DNA of 64,000 bases from Allocoprococcus sp004560705 (GTDB lineage Bacteria; Bacillota; Clostridia; Lachnospirales; Lachnospiraceae): NCBI RefSeq assembly GCF_052065755.1, contig NZ_JBQHTK010000001.1:1-64000 (forward strand), in the 5' to 3' direction. Positions within the stretch are counted from its first letter, which is position 1. Each line of letters opens with the position of its first letter. Positions 34,213-43,281 of the stretch are shown piece by piece. The translations under genes were made by a program, and so were the position numbers. The notes beneath the pieces were generated by a model. The model had not been told where the DNA came from and ran no database searches. It was given only the letters and a program-made list of their open reading frames with translations.

Positions 34213-34421
34213 TCCCTCAAACGTTCCACACATTCGCAATTTTATGCGGCTGCGCGCCGCAAGGGCGCTTAGCGCATGTTCTGGACGGGAATGAGTTCCT
34301 ATAGTCTGAATGAATCATTCAACCTAGTACACCGAAAAATAATCTTGAACCCTCCCCCCACCTAAGATAAGAGTAGCGTTATGAGGGAGTAACGTACAAA
34401 CGCTCAACCTACTTCCGTCTT
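34213..34421. other. Spacer between the two long palindromes
   Basis: Non-coding. It contains short palindromes: GCGGC/GCCGC at 34246-34260, the 15-bp TGAATGAATCATTCA at 34307-34321 and AGCGTTA/TAACG around 34375-34395. No promoter, gene or recognisable RNA was identified. Confidence 0.5.
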
Positions 34422-34654
34422 GAGTGAGCGCCGTCGAAACGAGGTTCGGGGGTGGGATGCGGAGGTTAAGCGGAGGGGTCCGTCAGAATTCATGCCAAAA
34501 AAATAGAGTCTGAGGCAGGAGACCCATTGGTCGACTGTCTCAGACTCTTAGATTTTTGTGCATGAAGTCGAAGGCCCCGAAGCCTCGGAGCATCCCCCCC
34601 GAACCTCATTTCGACGGTGCGGACTTTCCCACTTCGTTTCGACGGCGCTCACTC
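34422..34654. repeat. 233-bp long imperfect palindrome (element B)
   Basis: The outer arms 34422-34441 and 34635-34654 are perfect 20-bp inverted repeats. Inner arms 34441-34452 and 34596-34607 pair, but one arm carries about 39 extra bases that partly duplicate the TTTCGACGG segment. The tip is the hairpin at 34505-34548. The right end abuts the stop codon of the aldehyde dehydrogenase gene. It looks like the same family as element A. Confidence 0.78.
34496..34548 (-). terminator. Terminator-like tip of palindrome B (end of the P5C dehydrogenase gene)
   Basis: AGAGTCTGAGGCAG pairs with CTGTCTCAGACTCT (one G-U), and on the minus strand a run of seven Ts follows. It should end the P5C dehydrogenase transcript. 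Confidence 0.82.
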
Positions 34655-34656
34655 CC

Positions 34657-36207
34657 CTACGACATTAAATCCTCTGTAATAGACTTCAGATTCAGGAAGT
34701 TTGTCAAATAATCGCTTGTTCCTGTCTTAGCATCGGTTCCGGACATGTTAAATCCTCCGAATGGATGCTGAAGTACGACTGCTGCCGTAGATTTTCTGTT
34801 GAAGTACAGGTTTCCTACCTGGAACTGTACTTTTGCTTTCATGATATTTTCGCGGGTTTCGCTGTATACGGAACCTGTCAGACCATATTCAGTCTGGTTT
34901 GCGATGTCGAGTGCTTCGTCGAAAGAATCCACTTTGATCACTGCAAGTACAGGTCCGAAGATTTCTTCGTTTGCAATCCTTGCATCTCTCTTAATGTCAC
35001 GTACAACAGTCGGATCGATGTAGTATCCTTCTGCGTCACTGTATGTACCACCGAATACGATGTTTCCTTCTCCGCGTGCCACTTCAATGTAGCCTTTGAT
35101 TCTGTCGAAGGAAGCCTGGTTGATAACCGGTCCCATCGGAGCATTGCTTCTTCCGGAAGCCTGAGCTTCTTTGAGTGCTTTTGCTTCTTCTACTACTGCA
35201 TCAACGAGTTCATCGTATACATCGCTCATGACGATTGCTCTTGAGCATGCAGAACATTTCTGTCCCTGGAAAGAGAATGCTGCGTTTGCGATTCCCTTTG
35301 CGGCTTTCTTGATATTTGCTGTTGAATCAACGATGATTGCGTTCTTTCCGCCCATCTCGGCAACGACACGTTTGATCCATTTCTGTCCTTCGGAAATCTT
35401 TGCCGCATGTTCGTTGATACGGCATCCTACTGCTTTAGATCCGGTGAAATTGATAAATCTGGTCAGCGGATGTTCTACAATGTAATCTCCGATCTCAGAT
35501 CCTGATCCGGGGATATAGTTCACAACGCCTGCCGGAATTCCTGCTTTTTCGCAAAGCTCGATAAACTTGTAAGCAACGATCGGTGTGTCGGAAGACGGCT
35601 TACATACGATCGTATTACCTGTCACAACTGCCGCCGCAACCATACCCCCGAGAAGTGATAACGGGAAGTTCCACGGCGGAACAGCCACACCGACACCGAT
35701 CGGGATGTAGATACATTTTGTATATTCATCGGTCGGTACAAGTTCCAGACCTTTATCCAGTTCTGCCATATGCATTACATAAGAATTAATGAAATCAAGC
35801 TGTTCACAGAGCTCTCCGTCAGCTTCGCCCCAGTTCTTTCCACTTTCTTCCACATTCCATGCGTCAATGATGAAACGGTTCTCATCCAATAATACAGCAA
35901 GTCTTCTCAGGCAGCGGATTCTCTCTTCTACCGGAGTCACACTCCATGTCTTAAACGCTTCGTTCGCTGCAAGAATCGCTTTTTCTGCAAGCTCCTGGCT
36001 GCAGGAACATGCGTATCCAAGCACTTCTTTCGTTGCAGGAGATAAAGAAGTAATCTTCTTCTCTGTCTCAATTCTTTCTCCACCGATGATCAGCGGATAT
36101 ACACTGCCCTTTTCAGCATCAATCTGCTGAAATGCCTCTTCCATTTTCTTTTTATTTTCTTCAAGTGAGAAATCTAATTCTGCGGCATTCTTAAATCCTT
36201 TCAGCAT
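34657..36207 (-). CDS. L-glutamate gamma-semialdehyde (P5C) dehydrogenase
   Basis: NAD-dependent aldehyde dehydrogenase oxidising glutamate semialdehyde to glutamate, the last step of proline, ornithine and arginine breakdown. The 516-residue protein has VPPWNFPLSLLGGM, FTGSKAVGCR, general base Glu in VAEMGGKNAIIVD and nucleophile Cys in SFQGQKCSACSR. GKNWGEADGELCEQLDFI and FNRKSTAAVVLQHPFGGFNM resemble RocA/PruA-type P5C dehydrogenases rather than succinate semialdehyde dehydrogenases. GGAGG precedes ATG at 36207. It is a single gene without a proline dehydrogenase beside it. Confidence 0.87.
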   Translation of the reverse strand: MLKGFKNAAELDFSLEENKKKMEEAFQQIDAEKGSVYPLIIGGERIETEKKITSLSPATKEVLGYACSCSQELAEKAILAANEAFKTWSVTPVEERIRCLRRLAVLLDENRFIIDAWNVEESGKNWGEADGELCEQLDFINSYVMHMAELDKGLELVPTDEYTKCIYIPIGVGVAVPPWNFPLSLLGGMVAAAVVTGNTIVCKPSSDTPIVAYKFIELCEKAGIPAGVVNYIPGSGSEIGDYIVEHPLTRFINFTGSKAVGCRINEHAAKISEGQKWIKRVVAEMGGKNAIIVDSTANIKKAAKGIANAAFSFQGQKCSACSRAIVMSDVYDELVDAVVEEAKALKEAQASGRSNAPMGPVINQASFDRIKGYIEVARGEGNIVFGGTYSDAEGYYIDPTVVRDIKRDARIANEEIFGPVLAVIKVDSFDEALDIANQTEYGLTGSVYSETRENIMKAKVQFQVGNLYFNRKSTAAVVLQHPFGGFNMSGTDAKTGTSDYLTNFLNLKSITEDLMS

Positions 36208-36323
36208 TCTTTCATACCTCCTGATTGTATACTATTATACAAATCATTGTAGCAATAAATATTTCTCGCGTCAATCAAATATATTATGAAATTATTCTGA
36301 AATATGTTCAAAAATGAATTTTT

Positions 36324-36800
36324 TCAGAATGATGATTGCTTTTCAGAGGTCAAAAATCCTATAAGCATTACGAGCGCGCCGCCGACAATTGCGAGATCTG
36401 CAAGATTGAACGTGATATCCGTCAGTTTTTTATGTGGTGTCCTGATTGCCAGATAATCGACCACATACCGTCTTTTCACGCGGTCGTATGTGTTGCTTAC
36501 TGCCCCTCCGAGCATCAGCGCAACACCCGCTTTTTCCATCCGGCATCCCGGTTTCTTGAGCAGAAATGCCTGCCAGAGCATCATGATTCCCAGAGCAAAA
36601 ACAGATGCGAGCTGAACGAACAGCGGATAACGCTCCAGACGATTCATGATCATTCCTTTGTTATGAACCTTCCGGAGTATCCCTCTTTTCTGCAGAATAT
36701 TCCGTTCTTCATTTGACTTTACATGTTTTTCTATATACTGTTTCACCCCCAGGTCCACCCCTGCAACAGTCACGATAATAAGAAAACACAAGACTGCCAT
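36324..36800 (-). CDS. lspA: Lipoprotein signal peptidase (LspA), divergent
   Basis: Membrane aspartyl protease cleaving lipoprotein signal peptides. The 158-residue protein has four predicted helices and both catalytic Asp motifs: GGAVSNTYDRVKRRYVVDYL (usual GGAxGNxxDR) and TFNLADLAIVGG (FNxAD). Divergent points are HNKGMIMNRL where HNxGAAF is usual and Ser for Gly in GAVSN. AAAGGAG precedes ATG at 36800, only 3 nt after the coiled-coil gene. It is the third gene of a subtilase, coiled-coil, lspA operon. It may be a paralog of a main LspA elsewhere, which cannot be judged here. Confidence 0.85.
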   Translation of the reverse strand: MAVLCFLIIVTVAGVDLGVKQYIEKHVKSNEERNILQKRGILRKVHNKGMIMNRLERYPLFVQLASVFALGIMMLWQAFLLKKPGCRMEKAGVALMLGGAVSNTYDRVKRRYVVDYLAIRTPHKKLTDITFNLADLAIVGGALVMLIGFLTSEKQSSF

Positions 36801-36803
36801 GCT

Positions 36804-37091
36804 CTACTCTCCTTTGATACGTGAAATAGTTCGATTCAATTCCTGAATCTTTTCTTCCCGTTTTTCGATTTCTTCACAAAAAGAAAGATATTCTTCTCCA
36901 ACTTCTTCTGCATTTTTAAAATGCTCATACACCTTTTTCCCGATATCCGCAAAATCCCGGCTGTTCTCACGTTTCAGCGAATAGATATCTCCTTTCAGCT
37001 TCTGGATCTCCAGAGTATCCTCCGCTTTCTTTCCAAATTCATCAACCGTGTCGGAAATACGCTTTCCTAAAGTACTAAAAAAATCATCCAT
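36804..37091 (-). CDS. Unrecognised 95-aa coiled-coil protein
   Basis: Starts MDDFFSTLGKRISDTVDEFG after AAAGGAG at good spacing. The whole 95-residue chain is charged and helical with heptad spacing (LEIQKLKGDIYSLKREN, then REEKIQELNRTISRI), without signal peptide or membrane helix. One Cys. It probably forms a cytoplasmic coiled coil. It lies between a subtilase gene (32 nt upstream) and lspA (3 nt downstream), so it is translated with them. No function can be named. Confidence 0.82.
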   Translation of the reverse strand: MDDFFSTLGKRISDTVDEFGKKAEDTLEIQKLKGDIYSLKRENSRDFADIGKKVYEHFKNAEEVGEEYLSFCEEIEKREEKIQELNRTISRIKGE

Positions 37092-37123
37092 CTTTTGTTC
37101 TCCTTTCCCGATTTTCAATTCAT

Positions 37124-38815
37124 CTAAAATCTCCGTATCTGTTCAAAGGTATGATACAGATTCAATGTTCCGTATCCCCATTCTCTGTTCGGATACGTTC
37201 TTCCTTCCTCGCGGTCTGCTCCAAGGATCAAAAGGTTCCTGATCTGCATGGAATCCGGTATTTCTCCGATTCTCACAAGCCATTCCATCAGAAGTGCCTC
37301 CACACCGGCGGTGATGCCGACCGCCACGCTGGAACCGGACCGCAGTGAGATCTGTCCTCTCAGATTCACTCCCGGCACACGGATTCCCGGTGCCGCAAAA
37401 TCAGGTTTTACCCGTTCAAGTCTAGTATATCCTCTTCCCGAACTGACCGCAACACCATTCTCATTTCCATTATAGTATGCCACAGTCGCCACAGAAACCG
37501 CATCTCCCGGTGATGTGATCGTATAATCCGGATTGGAGCGAAGAAAGAACACTTCGCCTTCCAGAAATTCCTCCACCGGAAGCCAGATGTGAAAACGTCC
37601 GTCACCTGCCTGAACTGCCTCGATTCGAATCCTCCAAATTCCGGTCAGAGGCTGTTCAAATTGCAGGAAAATCAATTCAGAATTCGTATTTTCTGCCAAA
37701 ATACGGTAGCTTACATTCAGTCTCGTCTTCTCAAACACAAAATTGTAACTTCCAATCCCGCTTCTGACCGGTATCCGCCCACTCTGATCCCCGGTTGGAG
37801 AAAGAATCGTGACCGCCAGAATATTGGGAATCTCCGTCCATATCTCCATGACGAATCCGCGTACTCCCTCTCCCACACTGACTTCTACATCTTCTGCCCG
37901 TTCATCGCTCAGAGTCCCCAGAAAATGATGCCGTTTATCCGCCTCATTTCCACCTCCCGTCACGATAGCCGTCAAAGAAGCGCTTGAAAGCACTTCCAGA
38001 TAAGATGCAAGTGGTGTGGCACCACTGTGTCCTCCCAGATTGGTTCCGAGCGGAATGCAAAGGATCAGTGGCTGCCGCCTGCCTGCGGCAAGCATTCTGA
38101 GATAATAGACCGCCGCCATAATATCGTTCTCCTGATAGCACGGCGCATCGGAATGAATAAAATAAAATTCCCGCAAATACTGCTTGGCCTCTTTTAATTT
38201 CACCACTGCAATATCCGCTTCCGGAGCCATCCCCATAAATACATTTTCTGCATCGGCACTGCCGCACGCCACACTGGCCACAAAGGTGCCGTGTCCATTT
38301 GTATCCATTGTCGGAACGATTTCCAGCGGATGTTCTGACCGAAGTGCTTCATCGATCATATCCCTCGTATATTCACTGCCGTATGGGAGATATTCCGGCA
38401 ATTTTCCGCTTTGTATCGTCTGATCCCAGATTGCAATGATTCTCGTCGAACCGTCCAGATTACGGAACACCATATCCTCATAGCGGATTCCGGTATCAAT
38501 AAATCCGATCAGAACCCCTTCACCATACAGTTCCAGCCCCGGAAGGCTCTGCACCCGTGACACGCCCACCTGTTCCAGCACTTCCATATCCAGAAGCGTA
38601 TAGCACTTGGGGATAGAATAATAAGGGAAACGGTAAAGGGATCTTCCGTTTTCTCCTTCATTTTCCAGAAATGCAATCTGGAACGTATATTCAAGCGGAA
38701 TCCGGCAGAGGTCCTCCTCAGAGAATTCTTCCCGGAATCCCTTACTCCCGCTGAGAATGAAATCTCTGTAATCCTCCGACAGCACCCGCCTTCTGCAGAT
38801 TTCCCGATCCGGCAT
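37124..38815 (-). CDS. Csp-like subtilisin-family (S8) serine protease
   Basis: A 563-residue subtilase without a recognisable signal peptide. The triad is Asp in GVLIGFIDTGIRYED, His in TNGHGTFVASVA and Ser in SLRSGSSVAVGITAG, with oxyanion Asn near IPLGTNLGGHSG. The N-terminal prodomain-like segment and the large beta-rich insertion before the Ser motif resemble the clostridial Csp germination proteases. The Ser motif reads GSS rather than GTS. Start at 38815 has GAGGT 8 nt upstream; an ATG five codons earlier has no site. It heads an operon with a coiled-coil protein and LspA. Confidence 0.85.
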   Translation of the reverse strand: MPDREICRRRVLSEDYRDFILSGSKGFREEFSEEDLCRIPLEYTFQIAFLENEGENGRSLYRFPYYSIPKCYTLLDMEVLEQVGVSRVQSLPGLELYGEGVLIGFIDTGIRYEDMVFRNLDGSTRIIAIWDQTIQSGKLPEYLPYGSEYTRDMIDEALRSEHPLEIVPTMDTNGHGTFVASVACGSADAENVFMGMAPEADIAVVKLKEAKQYLREFYFIHSDAPCYQENDIMAAVYYLRMLAAGRRQPLILCIPLGTNLGGHSGATPLASYLEVLSSASLTAIVTGGGNEADKRHHFLGTLSDERAEDVEVSVGEGVRGFVMEIWTEIPNILAVTILSPTGDQSGRIPVRSGIGSYNFVFEKTRLNVSYRILAENTNSELIFLQFEQPLTGIWRIRIEAVQAGDGRFHIWLPVEEFLEGEVFFLRSNPDYTITSPGDAVSVATVAYYNGNENGVAVSSGRGYTRLERVKPDFAAPGIRVPGVNLRGQISLRSGSSVAVGITAGVEALLMEWLVRIGEIPDSMQIRNLLILGADREEGRTYPNREWGYGTLNLYHTFEQIRRF

Positions 38816-38903
38816 ATAACAATACCTCATATACTTTTTTCAAAATATATGAGGTATGATTCTCAGATATGCCGCAGAATATTCTGCCGATTATTGCGTT
38901 ACT

Positions 38904-40328
38904 CTACGCCTGTGACTCCAGAAGAGGCACCTCCTGACCACGCAGCCGGATGATCGGCCCGCCCGTTCCTTCTATGTATGCCTGTGTGATCGTCACCTGG
39001 CCGATGCTGTCATCCTTCGGAATCTCATACATGATGTCCAGCATAAATTCTTCAATGATCGCCCTCAGCGCCCTGGCTCCTGTATCCTTCTTCATTGCCT
39101 TTCTTGCAATAGCATGAAGCGAATCTTCATCAAAATCCAGCTTCACCTCATCCAGCGCGAGCAGCTTCTGATATTGTTTCAGAATGGCATTTTTCGGTTC
39201 TTTCAGAATTTTCACCAGCATTTCTTCATTAAGTCCCTGAAGCGTGAACACAATCGGAAGACGTCCCAGAAATTCCGGGATCATGCCGAAATTCCGCAGA
39301 TCATCCGTCGTCACCTTTTCCAGAATAGTCTTATCCTGGTCATATTTGTCTTTCAAGTCCGCCCCGAATCCGATTGAAGAATTCTTCGTCAAGCGTTCTT
39401 TAATAATCTTCTCAAGATCCGGGAATGCCCCTCCGCAGATGAATAAAATATTCTTTGTATTCACCGTAGTCAGCGGTACCATGGCATTTTTACTGTTTGC
39501 CCCGACCGGGACTTCGACCTCACTGCCTTCCAGGAGTTTCAGCATTCCCTGCTGTACAGATTCTCCGCTGACATCCCTCTGGCTGGTATTCTTCTTTTTC
39601 GCGATTTTATCAATCTCATCAATGAAAATAATTCCCTGTTCCGCCTTATCCACATCATTGTCCGCTGCCGCGAGAAGCTTGGATACCACGCTCTCAATAT
39701 CATCTCCGATATATCCCGCTTCAGTCAGCGAAGTCGCATCGGTGATCGCAAGCGGCACATCCAGCAGCTTTGCCAGTGTTTTGACCAGATAGGTTTTCCC
39801 GGAACCGGTCGGTCCGATCATCAGCATGTTGGATTTTTCAATCTCAATCTCGTCCATGGTATCCGTCGCAACCCGTTTGTAGTGATTGTAAACTGCAACC
39901 GAGATTGCTTTCTTTGCATGCTCTTGTCCGACCACATATTCATCCAGTTTTGCTTTGATCTTATGGGGAGCCGGAATATCCCGGATGTTCAGGATCGGTT
40001 CCCGCTTCTCCTCCGGCTTTTTCTTTTTCACTTTCTGCTGCTTCGGCATCTGATTTTCCAAATCGCCGAATCCCATCATCGGTCCTCCCGGCATATTCAT
40101 AAACTGCGTATAATCGAAGCCACTGTTGTTCATCGCATCAAAGCTCTTCTGCATACAGTCTGCACAGACACAGATATTCGTCGGCAGATCGATCATTTTC
40201 CCGGCAACACTCTCAGGACGGCGGCAGATAAAACAATACCTTTCGTATCCGTCGTTCTTCTTTTTATTATCATTCGAACCAGAAGCCTGTTCCAGGTTGT
40301 TCTTATTCAAATCATCATGTTCTGACAT
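38904..40328 (-). CDS. clpX: ClpX-type AAA+ unfoldase with a long linker
   Basis: Hexameric unfoldase that feeds ClpP. At 474 residues it is about 50 longer than typical ClpX. The zinc domain is offset by an Asn/Lys-rich N-terminus: Cys32 and Cys35 (YCFICRRP) with Cys55 and Cys58 (CVCADC). A Met/Gly/Pro- and Lys-rich linker spans about 60-115. AAA+ motifs: Walker A GPTGSGKTYLVKTLA, pore loop AGYIGDDIES, Walker B IIFIDEIDKIAKK, ClpP loop SSIGFGADL and sensor 2 TGARALRAI. AAAGGAGG precedes ATG at 40328. It is not beside clpP or tig and follows ligA by 31 nt, so it may be a second clpX. Confidence 0.9.
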   Translation of the reverse strand: MSEHDDLNKNNLEQASGSNDNKKKNDGYERYCFICRRPESVAGKMIDLPTNICVCADCMQKSFDAMNNSGFDYTQFMNMPGGPMMGFGDLENQMPKQQKVKKKKPEEKREPILNIRDIPAPHKIKAKLDEYVVGQEHAKKAISVAVYNHYKRVATDTMDEIEIEKSNMLMIGPTGSGKTYLVKTLAKLLDVPLAITDATSLTEAGYIGDDIESVVSKLLAAADNDVDKAEQGIIFIDEIDKIAKKKNTSQRDVSGESVQQGMLKLLEGSEVEVPVGANSKNAMVPLTTVNTKNILFICGGAFPDLEKIIKERLTKNSSIGFGADLKDKYDQDKTILEKVTTDDLRNFGMIPEFLGRLPIVFTLQGLNEEMLVKILKEPKNAILKQYQKLLALDEVKLDFDEDSLHAIARKAMKKDTGARALRAIIEEFMLDIMYEIPKDDSIGQVTITQAYIEGTGGPIIRLRGQEVPLLESQA

Positions 40329-40359
40329 TTTCTTGTCCTCCTTTGCTTCTGACGTCGTC

Positions 40360-42312
40360 TTACAGTCCTGCAAGCTTCATGAATTCTTCTTCCGAAATGA
40401 TCGGAACTTTCAGCTCCCTCGCTTTTTTATTCTTGGAAGATGTCGAATTCACATCATTGTTGATCAGATAATTTGTCTTTCCTGTTACCGAACCGGTAAC
40501 CTTCCCGCCCCTCTGTTCAATCAGTTCCTTCACTTCATTTCTATTTGCAAAGTGATTCACACTTCCGGTGATTACAAAATTCATTCCGGCAAACTGCTGT
40601 TCTTCATTTCTTGGTTCTTCCTGGATCTTCAACTCCTGCATAAGTTCCAGAAACGCCTGTTTCTTCTCTTCCGATGAAAAATACTCCGTAAACGCCTTCG
40701 CGATCACAGGCCCCACACCCGCAATCTCAGAAAGTTCCTCTTCTGTCGCATTCATCAGTTTTGTGACATCGTAGTCCGATTCCCGGCAGATCAGTTTCGC
40801 ATTCGCAAGTCCTACTCCCGCGATCCCCAATGAGTAGATCACCTTAGGAAGCGTTGTTTCCCTTGCTTTTTCGATACTCTGTATCAGATTCGCGTAGGAT
40901 TTTTCTCCCAATCCCTCCATCGACTGAATCTCTTCCTGATACCGGTCCAGATGGAAAATATCCGTATATTTATGAATGAACCCTCTGGCGATGAATTTCT
41001 CCAGTGTCGCCTCGGAAAGTCCTTCTACATTCAGTGCGTCCCTGCTTGTAAGAAGTGCAAACGCTTTGATCCGTTTTGCCTGACATTCCGGATTCGTGCA
41101 ATAAAGTGACTTGGCATCATTCATCTGCCGTACCCTCGTCTCTCCTCCACAGACCGGACAAGTCCGTGGGATTTCGATCCTGCCGCTCCTCGTCAGGTTC
41201 CGTGCAATCTGCGGAATGATCATATTGGCCTTGTACACTTCGATCGTATCTCCGATTCCCAGCTCCAGTTCCTCCATAATGCTCAAATTATGGACACTGG
41301 CCCGGCTTACCGTGGTTCCTTCCAGTTCCACCGGTTCAAAGATCGCAACCGGGTTGATCAGCCCTGTTCTCGACGGGCTCCACTCGATTTCAAGCAGATG
41401 GGTCTCTTTGATCTCATCCGCCCATTTGAATGCAAAGGAATCCCTCGGGAACTTCGCTGTTCTTCCCAGAGACTGTCCATATGCAATGTCATCATATACC
41501 AGAACCAGACCATCCGATGGAAAATCATTTTCTTTGATTTTCTCTGCAAAATAAGCCACTCTTTCTTCCAGTTCGTCCGCAGTCACCGGATAGTGTTCTA
41601 CCACTTCAAATCCCTGATCCGCCAGCCAGTCAAGCTGGTATGCTCTGGAATTATGGAAATCCACTCCCTCGGCTTTCACCAGCGTAAATGCGTAAAACTT
41701 CACATTTCTCTTAGCTGTAATCTCATTATTAAGCTGTCTCACTGAACCACTGCAGAGATTCCTCGGATTCTTATATTTCGCATCCACATCTTCAATTGTC
41801 TCATTGATCCTTTCAAAATCCCGGTAGCCGATTACAGCCTCCCCTCTCAGGATCAATTCCCCCTTATAGGAAATATGAAGCGGGATATTTTTAAAGACAC
41901 GGGCATTGTTGGTAATAACCTCTCCGATCTCTCCATTTCCCCGGGTAACTGCTTTATAAAGTGTTCCGCCGCGATAGGTCAGAACAATCGTCAACCCGTC
42001 CATCTTCCAGGAGATCACCGCTTTCTGGTTTCCCACAAATTCCTTCAGTCTGGAGACCTCTTTTGTCTTGTCCAGTGAAAGCATCGGTGACTCGTGGCGT
42101 TCTTTCGGGAGCTCACTGAGCACCTCATATCCCACATGGATCGTCGGACTGGAAGCAAGCACGATGCCCAGTTCTTCTTCCAGGCCTTTCAGCTCATCAT
42201 ACAGTGCATCATATTCAAAATTGCTCATGATTTCGCGGGATTCCTGATAATACGCTTTCCCTGCCCGATTCAGCAGTTCTACCAATTCCTGCATTCTTTT
42301 CTTTTTATCCAT
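40360..42312 (-). CDS. ligA: NAD-dependent DNA ligase
   Basis: Seals nicks using NAD+. The 650-residue protein has an N-terminal Ia domain (RAGKAYYQES), adenylation Lys in VISWKMDGLTIVL (KxDG), an OB fold, a Cys4 zinc finger (CPVCGG to CTNPEC), helix-hairpin-helix repeats (IAGVGPVIAKAFTEYF) and a C-terminal BRCT (FVITGSVNHFANRNEV to YLINNDVNSTSSK). AGGAGG precedes ATG at 42312. The start overlaps the RluF-type gene stop by 8 nt. Confidence 0.95.
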   Translation of the reverse strand: MDKKKRMQELVELLNRAGKAYYQESREIMSNFEYDALYDELKGLEEELGIVLASSPTIHVGYEVLSELPKERHESPMLSLDKTKEVSRLKEFVGNQKAVISWKMDGLTIVLTYRGGTLYKAVTRGNGEIGEVITNNARVFKNIPLHISYKGELILRGEAVIGYRDFERINETIEDVDAKYKNPRNLCSGSVRQLNNEITAKRNVKFYAFTLVKAEGVDFHNSRAYQLDWLADQGFEVVEHYPVTADELEERVAYFAEKIKENDFPSDGLVLVYDDIAYGQSLGRTAKFPRDSFAFKWADEIKETHLLEIEWSPSRTGLINPVAIFEPVELEGTTVSRASVHNLSIMEELELGIGDTIEVYKANMIIPQIARNLTRSGRIEIPRTCPVCGGETRVRQMNDAKSLYCTNPECQAKRIKAFALLTSRDALNVEGLSEATLEKFIARGFIHKYTDIFHLDRYQEEIQSMEGLGEKSYANLIQSIEKARETTLPKVIYSLGIAGVGLANAKLICRESDYDVTKLMNATEEELSEIAGVGPVIAKAFTEYFSSEEKKQAFLELMQELKIQEEPRNEEQQFAGMNFVITGSVNHFANRNEVKELIEQRGGKVTGSVTGKTNYLINNDVNSTSSKNKKARELKVPIISEEEFMKLAGL

Positions 42313-43102
42313 CTATTCTATCCTCCTGGTGCACCGTCACATTGGATGAGTTTCTGATCTGTTCATAGAGTTCATTCAGCTCCTGATCCGTCACCTTACG
42401 ATACTGACCGGGTTTTAAGTCTCCCAGCTCAATATTCATGACACGGGTTCGGATCAGTTCTTTCACTTCGTATCCCAGCGCTTCGCACATCCTCCGGATC
42501 TGCCGGTTCAGGCCCTGGGTCAGGATAATCCGGAATTTATACTTTCCAATCTTGTCCACCACGCAAGGTCTTGTCACCGTATCCAGGATCGGGACTCCAG
42601 AGGCCATCTTTCTCAAAAACTCCTCCGTCACCGGCTTATTCACCGTAACCTTATATTCCTTTTCATGATGATTTCCCGCACGCATCATCTTATTGATGAT
42701 ATCGCCGTTATTGGTCATCAGGAGCAGACCCTCCGAATCCTTATCCAATCTTCCGACGTAGGTGATTCGGATGGGATAGTTCAAAAAACGGACGATACTG
42801 TCTCTCTCTCTTCGCTCCTCCGTGCATACGATACCTCGCGGCTTATTGACGGCCAGAACGACCATTTCTTCCTGACGGGAGATGACCTTCTTCCCGATTC
42901 TCACTTCCTGTCCCTTCATCACCTTCGTACCCGGAACCGCTCTTTTCCCGTCTACGGTCACACGCCCCTGTTCTATCAGCTTGTCCGCTTCTCTTCTGGA
43001 ACATACGCCGGATTCACTCAAGTATTTATTCAGGCGCACAGCACCTGCATTTTCCCTGTTCTTAAATTGCTGTTCAATCTTATTTGTCACTTTTAACCCC
43101 AT
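42305..43102 (-). CDS. rluF: 23S rRNA pseudouridine synthase, RluF-type (RsuA family)
   Basis: Isomerises uridine in rRNA, or in tRNA for RluF. The roughly 265-residue protein has an N-terminal S4 domain (RLNKYLSESGVCSRREADKL), catalytic Asp in YVGRLDKDSEGLLLMTN, and the RluF-like block LTQGLNRQIRRMCEALGYEV. The start is uncertain: ATG at 43102 and ATG at 43126 both lack a strong ribosome site. Its stop overlaps the ligA start by 8 nt, so ligA translation is probably coupled. Confidence 0.88.
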   Translation of the reverse strand: MGLKVTNKIEQQFKNRENAGAVRLNKYLSESGVCSRREADKLIEQGRVTVDGKRAVPGTKVMKGQEVRIGKKVISRQEEMVVLAVNKPRGIVCTEERRERDSIVRFLNYPIRITYVGRLDKDSEGLLLMTNNGDIINKMMRAGNHHEKEYKVTVNKPVTEEFLRKMASGVPILDTVTRPCVVDKIGKYKFRIILTQGLNRQIRRMCEALGYEVKELIRTRVMNIELGDLKPGQYRKVTDQELNELYEQIRNSSNVTVHQEDRIDG

Positions 43103-43281
43103 TTTCTGACCCAGGAGGTCATACAAATACTTACGGATCGGTGTACCTTTCGTGCTCCCGAAACCTTAGCATTCTCATTGTACTGTCTTTATTAAGAAAA
43201 GTCAATTGATGCATTTCCCATTCCGGTATGCTATACTTAGCTATACATAATGATATCATTACACATTTCAGGAGGTATTTC

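Noticed and set aside
34012..34272. Small open frames in the palindromic region
   Set aside because: They read through inverted repeats and a terminator and have no ribosome site; the structure explains the sequence better.
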